Below are positions 1 through 10,461 of a stretch of DNA of 31,124 nucleotides, one piece after another. The notes under the pieces are model-generated. The model was given only the letters and a program-made list of their open reading frames with translations, was not told where the DNA came from and ran no database searches. This stretch comes from CAXBCP01 sp038120765 (GTDB lineage Bacteria; Pseudomonadota; Alphaproteobacteria; MPNO01; UBA830). The stretch covers positions 1-31,124 of the forward strand of contig JAYOMI010000039.1 of assembly GCA_038120765.1 (NCBI GenBank), read 5' to 3'. The first letter of the stretch is position 1. The number at the start of each line of letters is the position of its first letter. A program made the position numbers and the translations under genes.

Positions 1-162
1 CGCCGAGGCGATCATTTCATCGCGCTTTGCAAGTCGGAATTCCGGGGTGTTTCGCTTCATCACGCCTTCGAGACCGGCGTCGATGATCATTTGGTCATGC
101 CGCCCGTTGAGAAAGTCCTCTTTGGAAAGCTGGCGTCCCTGAATGGCGAGTGGCTTCTTCAA
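1..162 (-). CDS. Unidentified protein, N-terminal fragment running off the window
   Basis: Read on the minus strand, 54 codons stay open from a TTG at 162 to the window edge, beginning LKKPLAIQGRQLSKEDF and including the stretch DQMIIDAGLEGVMKR. The composition looks like real protein (mixed acidic, basic and hydrophobic residues), unlike the Arg/Ser/Pro-rich frames opposite. An in-frame stop lies 18 bases upstream of the TTG, so this TTG is the only usable start near the 5' end, but no clear Shine-Dalgarno sequence precedes it; an internal ATG at M-I-I-D is an alternative. It lies about 85 bases downstream of the uvrA stop on the same strand and could be cotranscribed. I do not recognise the family. 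Confidence 0.4.
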   Translation of the reverse strand, partial: MKKPLAIQGRQLSKEDFLNGRHDQMIIDAGLEGVMKRNTPEFRLAKRDEMIASA

Positions 163-247
163 TTGATTAACCGGTTCATAAGTTTAGTGCGTGAAAATGC
201 CTCATTCGGGCCGCGGGGTCGAGAGAGTGCTGAGAATATTCCCCGGA

Positions 248-3106
248 TCAGGCGGATTTTCGCGAATTGCTGCCCGGTGCGAGACCGAGATAGGGCGCGA
301 GATACCGGCCGGTCACACTGCGCTCGATCGCGGCGACGTCCTCGGGGCGGCCCTCGGCGACGATCTCGCCGCCGCCGTCGCCCCCTTCGGGACCGAGATC
401 GATGACCCAGTCGGCCGTTTTGATGACGTCGAGGTTATGCTCGATGACGATCACACTGTTCCCCTGATCGACCAAGGCCTGCAGTACTTCCAGCAGTTTC
501 CGGATATCGTCGAAATGGAGGCCGGTCGTGGGTTCGTCAAGGATATAGACGGTTTTGCCGGTCGCCCGTTTGGACAGTTCCTTGGACAGCTTGACCCGCT
601 GCGCTTCGCCACCGGACAGCGTATTGGCCTGCTGGCCGATCTGTACATAGCCAAGGCCGACGCGCAGCAACATTTCGAGCTTGTCGCGGATCGAGGGGAC
701 GGCGGTGAAGAACTCCACACCTTCCTCAACCGTCATATCAAGAATATCCGCTATTGATTTGTTTCTGAATAATACTTCCAGTGTTTCTCGATTGTAGCGT
801 TTGCCCTTGCAGACATCGCACTGGACGTAGACGTCCGCGAGGAAGTGCATTTCGATCTTGATGACGCCGTCGCCCTGGCAGGCTTCGCAGCGGCCGCCTT
901 TGACGTTGAACGAAAAGCGCCCCGGCTTGTAGCCCCGGGCCTTCGATTCCGGCAGACCGGCGAACCAGTCGCGTATCGGCGTAAACGTGCCGGTATAGGT
1001 CGCGGGGTTCGACCGGGGCGTGCGGCCGATGGGCGACTGGTCGATATCGACAACCTTGTCGACGAATTCGAGGCCGCTGATATCCCTGTGCTCGCCCGGG
1101 ATAACGCGGGCGTTGTTGAGGCGCCGCGCCATGGCCTTGTAGAGCGTCTCGATAATCAGACTGGACTTGCCGCCGCCGGAAACGCCGCTGACGCAGGTCA
1201 GGACACCGAGAGGGACGTCGACGGATACGTCTTTCAGATTATTGGCATTTGCCCCGGTGATGCGAAGACGGCGTTTCTTGTCAAACTTCCGGCGTTTTGC
1301 CGGGACATCGATCTGAAGATCGCCGCGCAGGTACTTGGCGGTCAGGCTGCGCTTCGAGCGCAGGACCGCTGCCGGCGTACCGGATGCAACGACCTCACCA
1401 CCATGCACACCGGCACCGACACCCATATCGATGAGATAATCGGCCGATCTGATGGCTTCCTCGTCATGTTCGACCACCAGCACCGTATTGCCGATATCCC
1501 GGAGATGACGCAGGGTTTCAAGAAGGCGGGCATTGTCGCGCTGATGGAGCCCGATTGACGGCTCGTCGAGCACGTAGAGCACGCCGGTGAGGCCCGAGCC
1601 GATTTGCGAGGCGAGCCGGATACGCTGGCTTTCGCCACCCGACAGGGTGCCGGACGTCCGCGACAGGGTCAGGTAATCGAGCCCGACATTGTGCAGAAAG
1701 CCCAGGCGTTCGTTGATTTCCTTCAGGATGCCTTTCGCGATCTCGTTCTGCTTGTCCGTCAGGCATTTCGATACGCCGGCGAACCATTTATGGGCGCCGC
1801 CAATGGAGTATTCGGTGATATCGCTGATGTGCTTTTCATCGATCTTGACCGCCAGCGCTTCGGGTTTGAGCCGCGCGCCTTCGCAGACCTCGCATTGGGA
1901 GACCGCCTGGTACTTGCCCAGTTCCTCCCGCGTCCAGCTTGAATCCGTCTCGCGGAAACGCCGTTCCATATTGGGCATCACGCCTTCGAAAGGCCGGTCT
2001 ATGGTGTAGGACCGCTTTTCGTCGGCATAGATCATCTTCACGGCCTTGTTGCCGGAACCGTGCAGGATGACCTGCTGCGCCTTTTCCGGCAGGTCCCTGA
2101 AGGGCGTATTGATCGAAAATTTGAAGGCACGGGCCAGTGAATCGAGCGTCTGGTCGTAATAACTCGACGACGAGTTCGACCATGGCGCAATTGCGCCGTC
2201 TTTCAGAGACTTGTCCCGGTCGGGCACGACCAGGTCCGGGTCGAAATACATCTTGGTGCCCAGTCCGTCGCAGGCCGGGCAGGCACCGTGCGGATTGTTG
2301 AACGAGAACAGCCGGGGTTCGATTTCGTCAATCGTGAAACCGGAGACCGGACAGGCGAATTTCGCCGAAAACAGCGTGCGCTCACGGGTATCCGCGTTTT
2401 CGGCGATCGCAAGGCCATCGGTGAGGCCGAGCGCCGTCTCCAGCGAATCCGCGACGCGGTTGCCCATGTCTGGCCGCACGACGATACGATCCACGACGAC
2501 CTCGATATCGTGCTTGAAGTTCTTGTCGAGGGCAGGGACATCCTGGATGTCATACATCTCTTCATCCACGCGCACGCGGGTGAAACCTTTTTTCTGCAAT
2601 TCGGCGAATTCCTTGCGGTATTCGCCCTTGCGGCCGCGGACAATGGGTGCCAGCAGGAACAACCGCGTGCCTTCTTCCATCGCCTCGATGCGGTCGACCA
2701 TTTGGGAAATGGTCTGGCTCTCGATAGGCAGGCCCGTTGCGGGCGAATAGGGGACGCCGACACGGGCGAACAGCAGGCGCATGTAGTCGTAGATTTCCGT
2801 GACCGTGCCGACAGTGGATCTGGGGTTTCTGGACGTGGTTTTCTGTTCGATGGAAATCGCCGGGGACAGCCCCTCGATAGAGTCGACGTCGGGTTTTTCC
2901 ATAAGTTCGAGAAACTGGCGGGCATAGGCCGAAAGACTCTCTACATACCGGCGCTGGCCCTCGGCATAGATGGTGTCGAAGGCGAGCGTCGACTTGCCCG
3001 ACCCGGACAGGCCGGTGACAACCACCAGCGAATCCCGGGGGATATCGACGTCGATATTTTTGAGGTTATGTTCACGGGCACCGCGAACGACGATCTTTGA
3101 TTGCAT
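248..3106 (-). CDS. uvrA: Excinuclease ABC subunit A (UvrA)
   Basis: 952 residues, the normal length for UvrA, the damage-recognition ATPase of nucleotide excision repair that loads UvrB on damaged DNA in the cytoplasm. Walker A of the first ABC module is GLSGSGKST at residues 32-40; its signature is LSGGESQRIRLASQ followed by LDEPSIGLHQRD. The second Walker A reads GVSGGGKSS around residues 641-649, with the signature LSGGEAQRVKLSKEL and LDEPTTGLHFDD. The second zinc module is complete (CEACQGDG, then CDVCKGKRY). In the first module CPVSGF replaces CPxCGF, so one cysteine is Ser, which I recall as common in alphaproteobacterial UvrA. The ATG at 3106 gives the canonical MQSKIVVRGAREHNLKNI start. 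It is divergent from the downstream plus-strand genes. I found no alphaproteobacterial SOS box (GTTC-N7-GTTC) in the 108 bp upstream. Confidence 0.98.
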   Translation of the reverse strand: MQSKIVVRGAREHNLKNIDVDIPRDSLVVVTGLSGSGKSTLAFDTIYAEGQRRYVESLSAYARQFLELMEKPDVDSIEGLSPAISIEQKTTSRNPRSTVGTVTEIYDYMRLLFARVGVPYSPATGLPIESQTISQMVDRIEAMEEGTRLFLLAPIVRGRKGEYRKEFAELQKKGFTRVRVDEEMYDIQDVPALDKNFKHDIEVVVDRIVVRPDMGNRVADSLETALGLTDGLAIAENADTRERTLFSAKFACPVSGFTIDEIEPRLFSFNNPHGACPACDGLGTKMYFDPDLVVPDRDKSLKDGAIAPWSNSSSSYYDQTLDSLARAFKFSINTPFRDLPEKAQQVILHGSGNKAVKMIYADEKRSYTIDRPFEGVMPNMERRFRETDSSWTREELGKYQAVSQCEVCEGARLKPEALAVKIDEKHISDITEYSIGGAHKWFAGVSKCLTDKQNEIAKGILKEINERLGFLHNVGLDYLTLSRTSGTLSGGESQRIRLASQIGSGLTGVLYVLDEPSIGLHQRDNARLLETLRHLRDIGNTVLVVEHDEEAIRSADYLIDMGVGAGVHGGEVVASGTPAAVLRSKRSLTAKYLRGDLQIDVPAKRRKFDKKRRLRITGANANNLKDVSVDVPLGVLTCVSGVSGGGKSSLIIETLYKAMARRLNNARVIPGEHRDISGLEFVDKVVDIDQSPIGRTPRSNPATYTGTFTPIRDWFAGLPESKARGYKPGRFSFNVKGGRCEACQGDGVIKIEMHFLADVYVQCDVCKGKRYNRETLEVLFRNKSIADILDMTVEEGVEFFTAVPSIRDKLEMLLRVGLGYVQIGQQANTLSGGEAQRVKLSKELSKRATGKTVYILDEPTTGLHFDDIRKLLEVLQALVDQGNSVIVIEHNLDVIKTADWVIDLGPEGGDGGGEIVAEGRPEDVAAIERSVTGRYLAPYLGLAPGSNSRKSA

Positions 3107-3214
3107 CGGTGTAGGTTACGGCCAATAAAGCTGTGTGGATTTCGCGGATAATAAGGTGCGCCCGCGGTCAAAGCGACTCGTTAAGCCGCGCCGGGCAAAG
3201 GAATTGTGGATCAA

Positions 3215-4189
3215 ATGAAAAAACTTGCCATTCTCGACGATTATCAGAATGTCGCCATGGAAATGGCCGACTGGTCACCGCTCGACGGAGACGTCGAAAT
3301 AACGGTTTTTAACGATCATCTGTCGGATGAAGACGCCGTCGCCGAACGCCTGAAACCGTTCGAGATCGTAATGGTCATGCGGGAGCGCACCCCGTTTCCC
3401 CGGTCGCTGATCGAAAAGCTCCCGAATCTTGAACATCTCGTCAGCAGCGGTATGCGGAACCTGTCTGTGGACGTGGATGCTGCGAGCGATAACGGGGTAA
3501 TCTGCTCCGGCACGCCGTCGCTCGGCTATCCCACGGCGGAACTGACCTGGGGGCTGATCCACTCTCTTGCGCGGCATGTGCCGTTCGAGGACCGCGAAAC
3601 ACGGGCCGGTGCCTGGCAGAAGACCGTCGGTATCGGCCTGCGGGACAAGGTGCTAGGCGTCATGGGGCTCGGCCGGATCGGCGTCGATGTGGCGCGGGTC
3701 GGCATTGCAACGGGCATGCAGGTAATCGCCTGGTCCGAGAACCTGACGCAGGACAAATGCGACGAAGTCGGTGCGCGCCTGGTGACAAAGGAAGAGCTGC
3801 TGGCGCAGTCTGATTTCCTGACGATCCATCTGTTGCTCAGCGACCGCACGCGCGGCCTGATTCAGGCAGACGATCTCGCCCGGATGAAACGGACCGCGTA
3901 TATCATCAATACGTCACGTGGCCCGATTATCGACGAGCCTGCGCTGATTGACGCGCTGCAGAACCGTCGGATCGGCGGCGCAGGCATTGACGTGTTCGAG
4001 GTCGAACCCTTACCGCTGGATCATCCGCTGCGGGATATGCCCAACATGGTGATAATGCCGCATCTCGGTTACGTGACCGTCGAAAACTATCAGAACTGGT
4101 ATGGCGGCACGGTGGAAAACATCCGTTCGTGGCTGGACGGAAAAACGATCAACCAGATGTCCGGGCGCAATCCAACGACGCCCGGATAA
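3215..4189 (+). CDS. D-2-hydroxyacid dehydrogenase (NAD-dependent) family protein
   Basis: 324 residues from ATG 3215 (MKKLAILDDYQ). The family (phosphoglycerate dehydrogenase/formate dehydrogenase-like fold) interconverts 2-oxoacids and D-2-hydroxyacids with NAD(P)H. Visible are the nucleotide-binding GLGRIG at residues 151-156, the arginine motif NTSRGPIIDE, the acidic FEVEPLP and the catalytic-histidine segment MPHLGYVT. AAAGGAA at 3197-3203 is 11 bases before ATG 3215 but only 2 before an in-frame GTG at 3206, so I prefer the ATG. The gene is divergent from uvrA and followed by ssb about 156 bases later. The substrate cannot be told from the sequence; the C-terminus NQMSGRNPTTPG is short and polar. 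It sits between uvrA and ssb, which are often direct neighbours in alphaproteobacteria. Confidence 0.9.
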   Translation: MKKLAILDDYQNVAMEMADWSPLDGDVEITVFNDHLSDEDAVAERLKPFEIVMVMRERTPFPRSLIEKLPNLEHLVSSGMRNLSVDVDAASDNGVICSGTPSLGYPTAELTWGLIHSLARHVPFEDRETRAGAWQKTVGIGLRDKVLGVMGLGRIGVDVARVGIATGMQVIAWSENLTQDKCDEVGARLVTKEELLAQSDFLTIHLLLSDRTRGLIQADDLARMKRTAYIINTSRGPIIDEPALIDALQNRRIGGAGIDVFEVEPLPLDHPLRDMPNMVIMPHLGYVTVENYQNWYGGTVENIRSWLDGKTINQMSGRNPTTPG

Positions 4190-4300
4190 TCGACCGCCCC
4201 AAACAGGCTGCCCTTACGAATCGCACGCGCGGATCGGGGCAGGGAACCGGCTGTTACAGGGTGTTTGCGCGCTGCCTAGGCGCTGGCGTCATGCGGCTAG

Positions 4301-4317
4301 TGCGCTATGATAGCGCA
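4301..4317. promoter_or_regulatory. Palindrome overlapping a -10-like box upstream of ssb
   Basis: TGCGCTA and TAGCGCA form a perfect 7-bp inverted repeat around TGA. The sequence TATGAT at 4306-4311, a good -10 hexamer, lies inside it, 34 bases before the ssb start. The -35 region is not convincing (CTGGCG at 17-bp spacing). It may be an operator occluding the promoter or chance symmetry; it does not match the alphaproteobacterial LexA box. Confidence 0.35.
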
Positions 4318-4345
4318 AATCAATTCAGGATCACGGGAGCAGGGC

Positions 4346-4822
4346 ATGGCCGGCAGCGTCAACAAGGTAATTCTCATCGGCAATCTTGGCCGCGATCCGG
4401 AAGTGCGGCATACGAATGACGGTCGGCCGATCGTTAATCTGTCGGTCGCGACGTCCGAAACCTGGCGGGACCGGACCAGTGGCGAACGCCGCGAGAAGAC
4501 CGAATGGCACCGCGTCGTGATCTTCGACGAGAAGATCTGCGAGGTCGCGCAGAAATATCTTACCAAGGGCTCGACCGTTTACCTGGAAGGCTCGCTGCAG
4601 ACCCGCAAATGGACCGACCAGCAGGGTGTCGAGAAATACACCACCGAGGTGGTGTTGCAGCGCTTCAGCGGTAAACTCACGATGCTTGGCTCCCGGAGCG
4701 GCGGCAGCGGCGGCGGAGGAGATTATGGCGGCGGGGATTACGGCGGAGGCTCCGGTGGCGGCGACGATTTCGGCGGCGGCGGGCCTTCCGGTGGGGACCT
4801 CGACGACGAAATTCCCTTCTAG
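4346..4822 (+). CDS. ssb: Single-stranded DNA-binding protein (SSB)
   Basis: 158 residues. SSB coats single-stranded DNA in replication, recombination and repair as a homotetramer. The OB-fold occupies roughly residues 1-110, opening MAGSVNKVILIGNLGRDPE and containing WHRVVIFDEK and the strand VYLEGSLQTRKW. A glycine-rich flexible linker with repeated DYGGG units follows. The acidic tip DLDDEIPF, which docks partner proteins, is intact. Start ATG 4346 has GGGAG upstream and gives the standard N-terminus; a more upstream in-frame ATG at 4307 would add 13 residues not typical of the family. Confidence 0.97.
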   Translation: MAGSVNKVILIGNLGRDPEVRHTNDGRPIVNLSVATSETWRDRTSGERREKTEWHRVVIFDEKICEVAQKYLTKGSTVYLEGSLQTRKWTDQQGVEKYTTEVVLQRFSGKLTMLGSRSGGSGGGGDYGGGDYGGGSGGGDDFGGGGPSGGDLDDEIPF

Positions 4823-4836
4823 GACCGGAACCTGTC

Positions 4837-5100
4837 ATGCCTCTCCTTCGGCGCGCCTTGTGGATGGCGGCGAAACGCGCCGCGGCCGATCCGCGGGTGC
4901 AGGCCAAGGCGCGGGAGGTTCTTGAGGACGAGGTCGTGCCGCGGGTCCGGGTGGCGGTCGACGCCGCCCGGCCGGAAATCCGCCGCGCTCGCGAAAATGT
5001 CGAACGCGCCGGTAACAGGATAAAAAAGTCGGTTTCGGAGAGTCCGGCGACACAGCGGGCGCGCGATTTTCTGAACGGAACGAAGCCGCCGTCCGAATAG
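4837..5100 (+). CDS. Small charged helical protein of unknown function
   Basis: 87 residues starting MPLLRRALWMAAKRAAADP, 14 bases after the ssb stop and in the same direction, so probably cotranscribed. It is rich in Ala, Arg, Lys and Glu with a heptad-like hydrophobic pattern, suggesting one long amphipathic helix or coiled coil (residues about 10-75) with a polar tail KPPSE. There is no signal peptide and no metal motif. No strong Shine-Dalgarno is visible, although the position straight after ssb and the sensible composition favour a real gene. I do not recognise a named family. Confidence 0.6.
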   Translation: MPLLRRALWMAAKRAAADPRVQAKAREVLEDEVVPRVRVAVDAARPEIRRARENVERAGNRIKKSVSESPATQRARDFLNGTKPPSE

Positions 5101-5176
5101 TTCTGCGAGGGTATTCTGCGAATCATTTTTGGAGTGATTACAGCACTTTAGCGGCTCGTCTTCGATTCCGGATTCC

Positions 5177-5205
5177 TTGTCCGAATCGCCCGAAAAGGTT
5201 ACAAT
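5177..5205 (+). promoter_or_regulatory. Candidate sigma70-type promoter for gyrA
   Basis: TTGTCC (5177-5182) and TACAAT (5200-5205) are separated by exactly 17 bp and lie 60 bases upstream of the gyrA TTG start. Each hexamer has one or two departures from consensus. Placement in a 165-base gap after the preceding gene supports independent gyrA transcription. Confidence 0.6.
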
Positions 5206-5265
5206 TTCGCGGAATTTTGCGGTGATCCTTGCTTCGCTGCATCCCCCCATCGAAAGGCCTGTTTC

Positions 5266-8130
<2,865 letters not shown>

Positions 8131-8168
8131 AAAGCCTCTATTGGCACACAGCGTTACGGACTGTTCAC

Positions 8169-8672
8169 ATGACGGCACAAAAGATCGGGATTTACCCCGG
8201 CACGTTCGATCCGATCACCAACGGACATACCGATATCATCGGCAGGGCCGCCCGTGTGCTCGACAAGCTTGTCGTCGGCGTGGCGATCAATCCCGGAAAA
8301 GGACCGATTTTCACGATTGACGAACGTGTCGAGCTTGTGCGGGAAGAGATCGCCCATCTCGACAATGCCGCTGGTGGCAAGATCGAGGTCAGGCCATTTC
8401 AAAGCCTGCTCATCAATTTTGCCCGCGAGGTCGAAGCCACGGTGATTGTGCGCGGCCTGCGGGCAGTGTCGGATTTCGATTATGAATTCCAGATGGCTAG
8501 CATGAACGCCAAAATGGCGCCGGATATCGAAACGCTTTGCCTGATGGCGTCAGACAAATATCATTTCATTGCTTCCAGTCTTGTTAAGGAAATCGCAAAA
8601 CTTAACGGCGATGTAAGCCAGTTCGTATCGCCGCGAATCCGCGAACGGCTCAGCGAACGCCTGAGCGGTTAA
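8169..8672 (+). CDS. coaD: Phosphopantetheine adenylyltransferase
   Basis: 167 residues, the usual length. CoaD transfers AMP from ATP to 4'-phosphopantetheine in the penultimate step of coenzyme A synthesis. The nucleotidyltransferase signature YPGTFDPITNGH sits at residues 9-20. Also visible are RGLRAVSDFDYEFQMA and the C-terminal FIASSLVKEIAKLNGDV, where the usual ISSS is ASS. It lies 38 bases after gyrA on the same strand and probably shares its transcript; this order recurs in alphaproteobacteria. Confidence 0.97.
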   Translation: MTAQKIGIYPGTFDPITNGHTDIIGRAARVLDKLVVGVAINPGKGPIFTIDERVELVREEIAHLDNAAGGKIEVRPFQSLLINFAREVEATVIVRGLRAVSDFDYEFQMASMNAKMAPDIETLCLMASDKYHFIASSLVKEIAKLNGDVSQFVSPRIRERLSERLSG

Positions 8673-8711
8673 CGGGATCGGAAAAACCCCGGGATTTTGG
8701 ACAGGATTCTA

Positions 8712-8740
8712 TTGACCCGCTGGGGGGCACTTCCTATGTT
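8712..8740 (+). promoter_or_regulatory. Candidate sigma70-type promoter for tRNA-Lys
   Basis: TTGACC (8712-8717) and TATGTT (8735-8740) with a 17-bp spacer, 24 bases before the tRNA 5' end. The G-run in the spacer and the close fit to consensus make this one of the better promoters in the window. Confidence 0.65.
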
Positions 8741-8764
8741 GCGCCACCGCATTCGCGGCATTAT

Positions 8765-8840
8765 GCGCCCATAGCTCAGGTGGTAGAGCAACTGACTTTT
8801 AATCAGTGGGTCCCAGGTTCGAGTCCTGGTGGGCGCACCA
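8765..8840 (+). tRNA. tRNA-Lys, anticodon TTT
   Basis: A 76-base cloverleaf. The acceptor GCGCCCA pairs with TGGGCGC, followed by discriminator A and an encoded CCA. The D stem is GCTC/GAGC, the anticodon stem ACTGA/TCAGT with loop CTTTTAA (anticodon TTT, decoding AAA and AAG), and the T stem CCAGG/CCTGG with loop TTCGAGT. All stems are perfectly paired. Confidence 0.97.
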
Positions 8841-8848
8841 TTCTTTTC

Positions 8849-8880
8849 AAGGGCTTGGCGGGAAACCTCCGAGCCCTTTT
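8849..8880 (+). terminator. Rho-independent terminator after tRNA-Lys
   Basis: AAGGGCT (8849-8855) pairs with AGCCCTT (8872-8878); the stem continues inward with one mismatch to a GAAA tetraloop at 8862-8865, and the 3' arm runs into TTTT and a further T-rich stretch. It begins 8 bases after the tRNA CCA. Confidence 0.75.
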
Positions 8881-8915
8881 GAATTTTCGGAGGCCTATCG
8901 GAAGCGGTATTATCG

Positions 8916-9572
8916 CTATCCCTCCATCCCGGCGTGCCGCCCGCCGATGACCTTGATGTTGGCGGCAATGGAAATGCGCTCTCCCGCCCCGTAAAACGGA
9001 TGGACCGCGTGTTCCATCCAGGCGGGAAACAGGATCATCTTGCCGGGTTCCGGGTCGATCAGCAGGCTTCGGGCAAATCCGTATCCGCCGAGTTTCGACG
9101 ATTGCGCCATCACCCTGGGGTCGCGGAGTTCGAACTGGCCGTTTCGCTCCCACCCGGGTTCGGGCTCTCCGCTCGAGGCGTAATAGACGCAGGACCAGTC
9201 ACAGTCGGGATGGACGTGGGGGTCGTTATAGCTGCCATGTTCGTTGATGTTTGCCCAGGCGCCCGCGACATACTCCAGGTCCACATTGCGGAGATTTGTT
9301 TCCTGTGTCGACAGGGCCGCCATTCGGAGCATGCCGTCGTGGACCCAGCCTTTGAGGGCCTCGATCTCTGGCGTTTCCCAGTCCCAAAGGGTTGGGGAAG
9401 AATGCCAGCCGCCGCTGTTGGAAACGCGTACGCCCTGATCCTCGTCTCGGGCGGCCACGACCTGTTCGACAAGCGCTTCGTTAACCTTTTCATAACCGGG
9501 GACAGTCCGGACCAGTAACGGTGTCGCAAAGGCGATAGAAATATCGGGGGTAATCGGAAAGCTGAAATCCAT
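8916..9572 (-). CDS. Putative 2-oxoglutarate-Fe(II) oxygenase (TIGR02466-like)
   Basis: 218 residues. It resembles the small 2OG-FeII_Oxy_5 (TIGR02466) family found in marine bacteria and phages, whose substrates are largely unknown. The double-stranded beta-helix metal site is readable: the proximal HVHPDCDWSCVYYAS provides His and Asp, and the distal His lies in FPAWMEHAVHPF; the 2OG-binding Arg is probably in GERISIAANI. The N-terminus begins with alternating hydrophobics (MDFSFPITPDISIAFATPLL). The ATG at 9572 has AAAGAGAAG upstream. It stands alone, convergent to the tRNA-Lys terminator and divergent from the lipocalin-like gene. Confidence 0.8.
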   Translation of the reverse strand: MDFSFPITPDISIAFATPLLVRTVPGYEKVNEALVEQVVAARDEDQGVRVSNSGGWHSSPTLWDWETPEIEALKGWVHDGMLRMAALSTQETNLRNVDLEYVAGAWANINEHGSYNDPHVHPDCDWSCVYYASSGEPEPGWERNGQFELRDPRVMAQSSKLGGYGFARSLLIDPEPGKMILFPAWMEHAVHPFYGAGERISIAANIKVIGGRHAGMEG

Positions 9573-9884
9573 CGAACTTCTCTTTAAATTCGAGATCTTG
9601 GCTTCAGTAAAACATTATCTTTCCCGAATATAAACCTCCTAAAATTTCGGGCGCAGGCAACAGAGGAGTCCGAAACGGGATATGGACTTTATCTGATTAT
9701 AGGACAGTCCTCTGGTTATTGTGTCTCACTAGGTGAAAAGTCTTTTGCGAAATATGGTCATTTCTGAGGACTAGAGAAAATCCCGGCCGCGTCGGCGCCA
9801 CGGACCGACCGTTTACAAAGCGCATATCTGACCAATCACAGGAGCAAGACGCGAATTCCGCAAACTGTTGCGGGAGGGTAGGAT
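9573..9884. other. AT-rich divergent intergenic region with a foldable segment
   Basis: 312 bases without a convincing ORF, clearly richer in A+T than the flanking genes, between two divergent genes. It should hold both promoters. AGAGGAGTCC (9662-9671) can pair with GGAC..TCCTCT (9702-9713), with a 2-base bulge and a 30-base loop. GGACT (9684-9688) could compete by pairing with AGTCC (9706-9710). I could not assign a known RNA family. Confidence 0.5.
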
Positions 9885-10346
9885 GTGTCCATGGTCAGCA
9901 GAGAAGACATCATCGGCACCTGGCTGCTTGTCGAACGAGGCAGCGACGATCCGGCCGACGCCGCGCTTGCACTGGAACGCTACGGCGATGCGCAGGAGGG
10001 CGTTCTGATCGTATCCGCCGACGGCTGGATGAATGCTGCCCTTTGCCACGGCGCCCGGCCGCCTTTATCCGGCAATCCCGCATGGCACACGGATGCGCCG
10101 GAGGCGGATCGTCTCCAAGCCTTCGATACATACATTTCCTATGCGGGGACCTGGTCTCTGGAAAACGACGTCTTCACCACCGATGTCCGCTTCGCGCTGA
10201 ATCCCGGCTGGGTCGGCGGCCAACAGGTGCGCGGGGTCGAGATCACCCCGGATGGATATCTGATCCTGTCATTATCCCGGGCGTGGCCGGACGGGCGGTT
10301 GGTCCGCGGCTGGGTGCGATGGCAGCGGGCCCAGGCAGCCCTGTAA
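9885..10346 (+). CDS. Lipocalin-like domain protein
   Basis: 153 residues. The opening IIGTWLLVERGSDD, the turn GVLIVSADGWMNAALCHGARPP and the C-terminal run of beta strands (GYLILSLSRAW, GRLVRGWVRWQR) match the Lipocalin_5-type barrels, small proteins thought to bind hydrophobic ligands or act as accessory enzymes. No signal peptide is present, so it is probably cytoplasmic. GTG at 9885 lies 7 bases after GGAGG (9873-9877), which favours it over the ATG two codons later (13 bases). No partner gene is tightly linked; the next plus-strand gene starts 115 bases on. The ligand is unknown. Confidence 0.75.
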   Translation: MSMVSREDIIGTWLLVERGSDDPADAALALERYGDAQEGVLIVSADGWMNAALCHGARPPLSGNPAWHTDAPEADRLQAFDTYISYAGTWSLENDVFTTDVRFALNPGWVGGQQVRGVEITPDGYLILSLSRAWPDGRLVRGWVRWQRAQAAL

Positions 10347-10461
10347 TTCTAGATCGTCGCAGCGCCTGGATCAGGCGGCGTTGCCATGAGTAGGCAGGGC
10401 GCCGACGGGTTGTTATGGTACGCCCGAAATCCGCATTCCGACGGATGGGAGGCAAACTAAA

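Noticed and set aside
3107..3214. LexA/SOS box between uvrA and the dehydrogenase
   Set aside because: Neither GTTC-N7-GTTC nor its complement is present.
10361..10378. Hairpin CGCCTG-GAT-CAGGCG after the lipocalin-like gene
   Set aside because: Only 6 bp with no following T run, so not called as a terminator.
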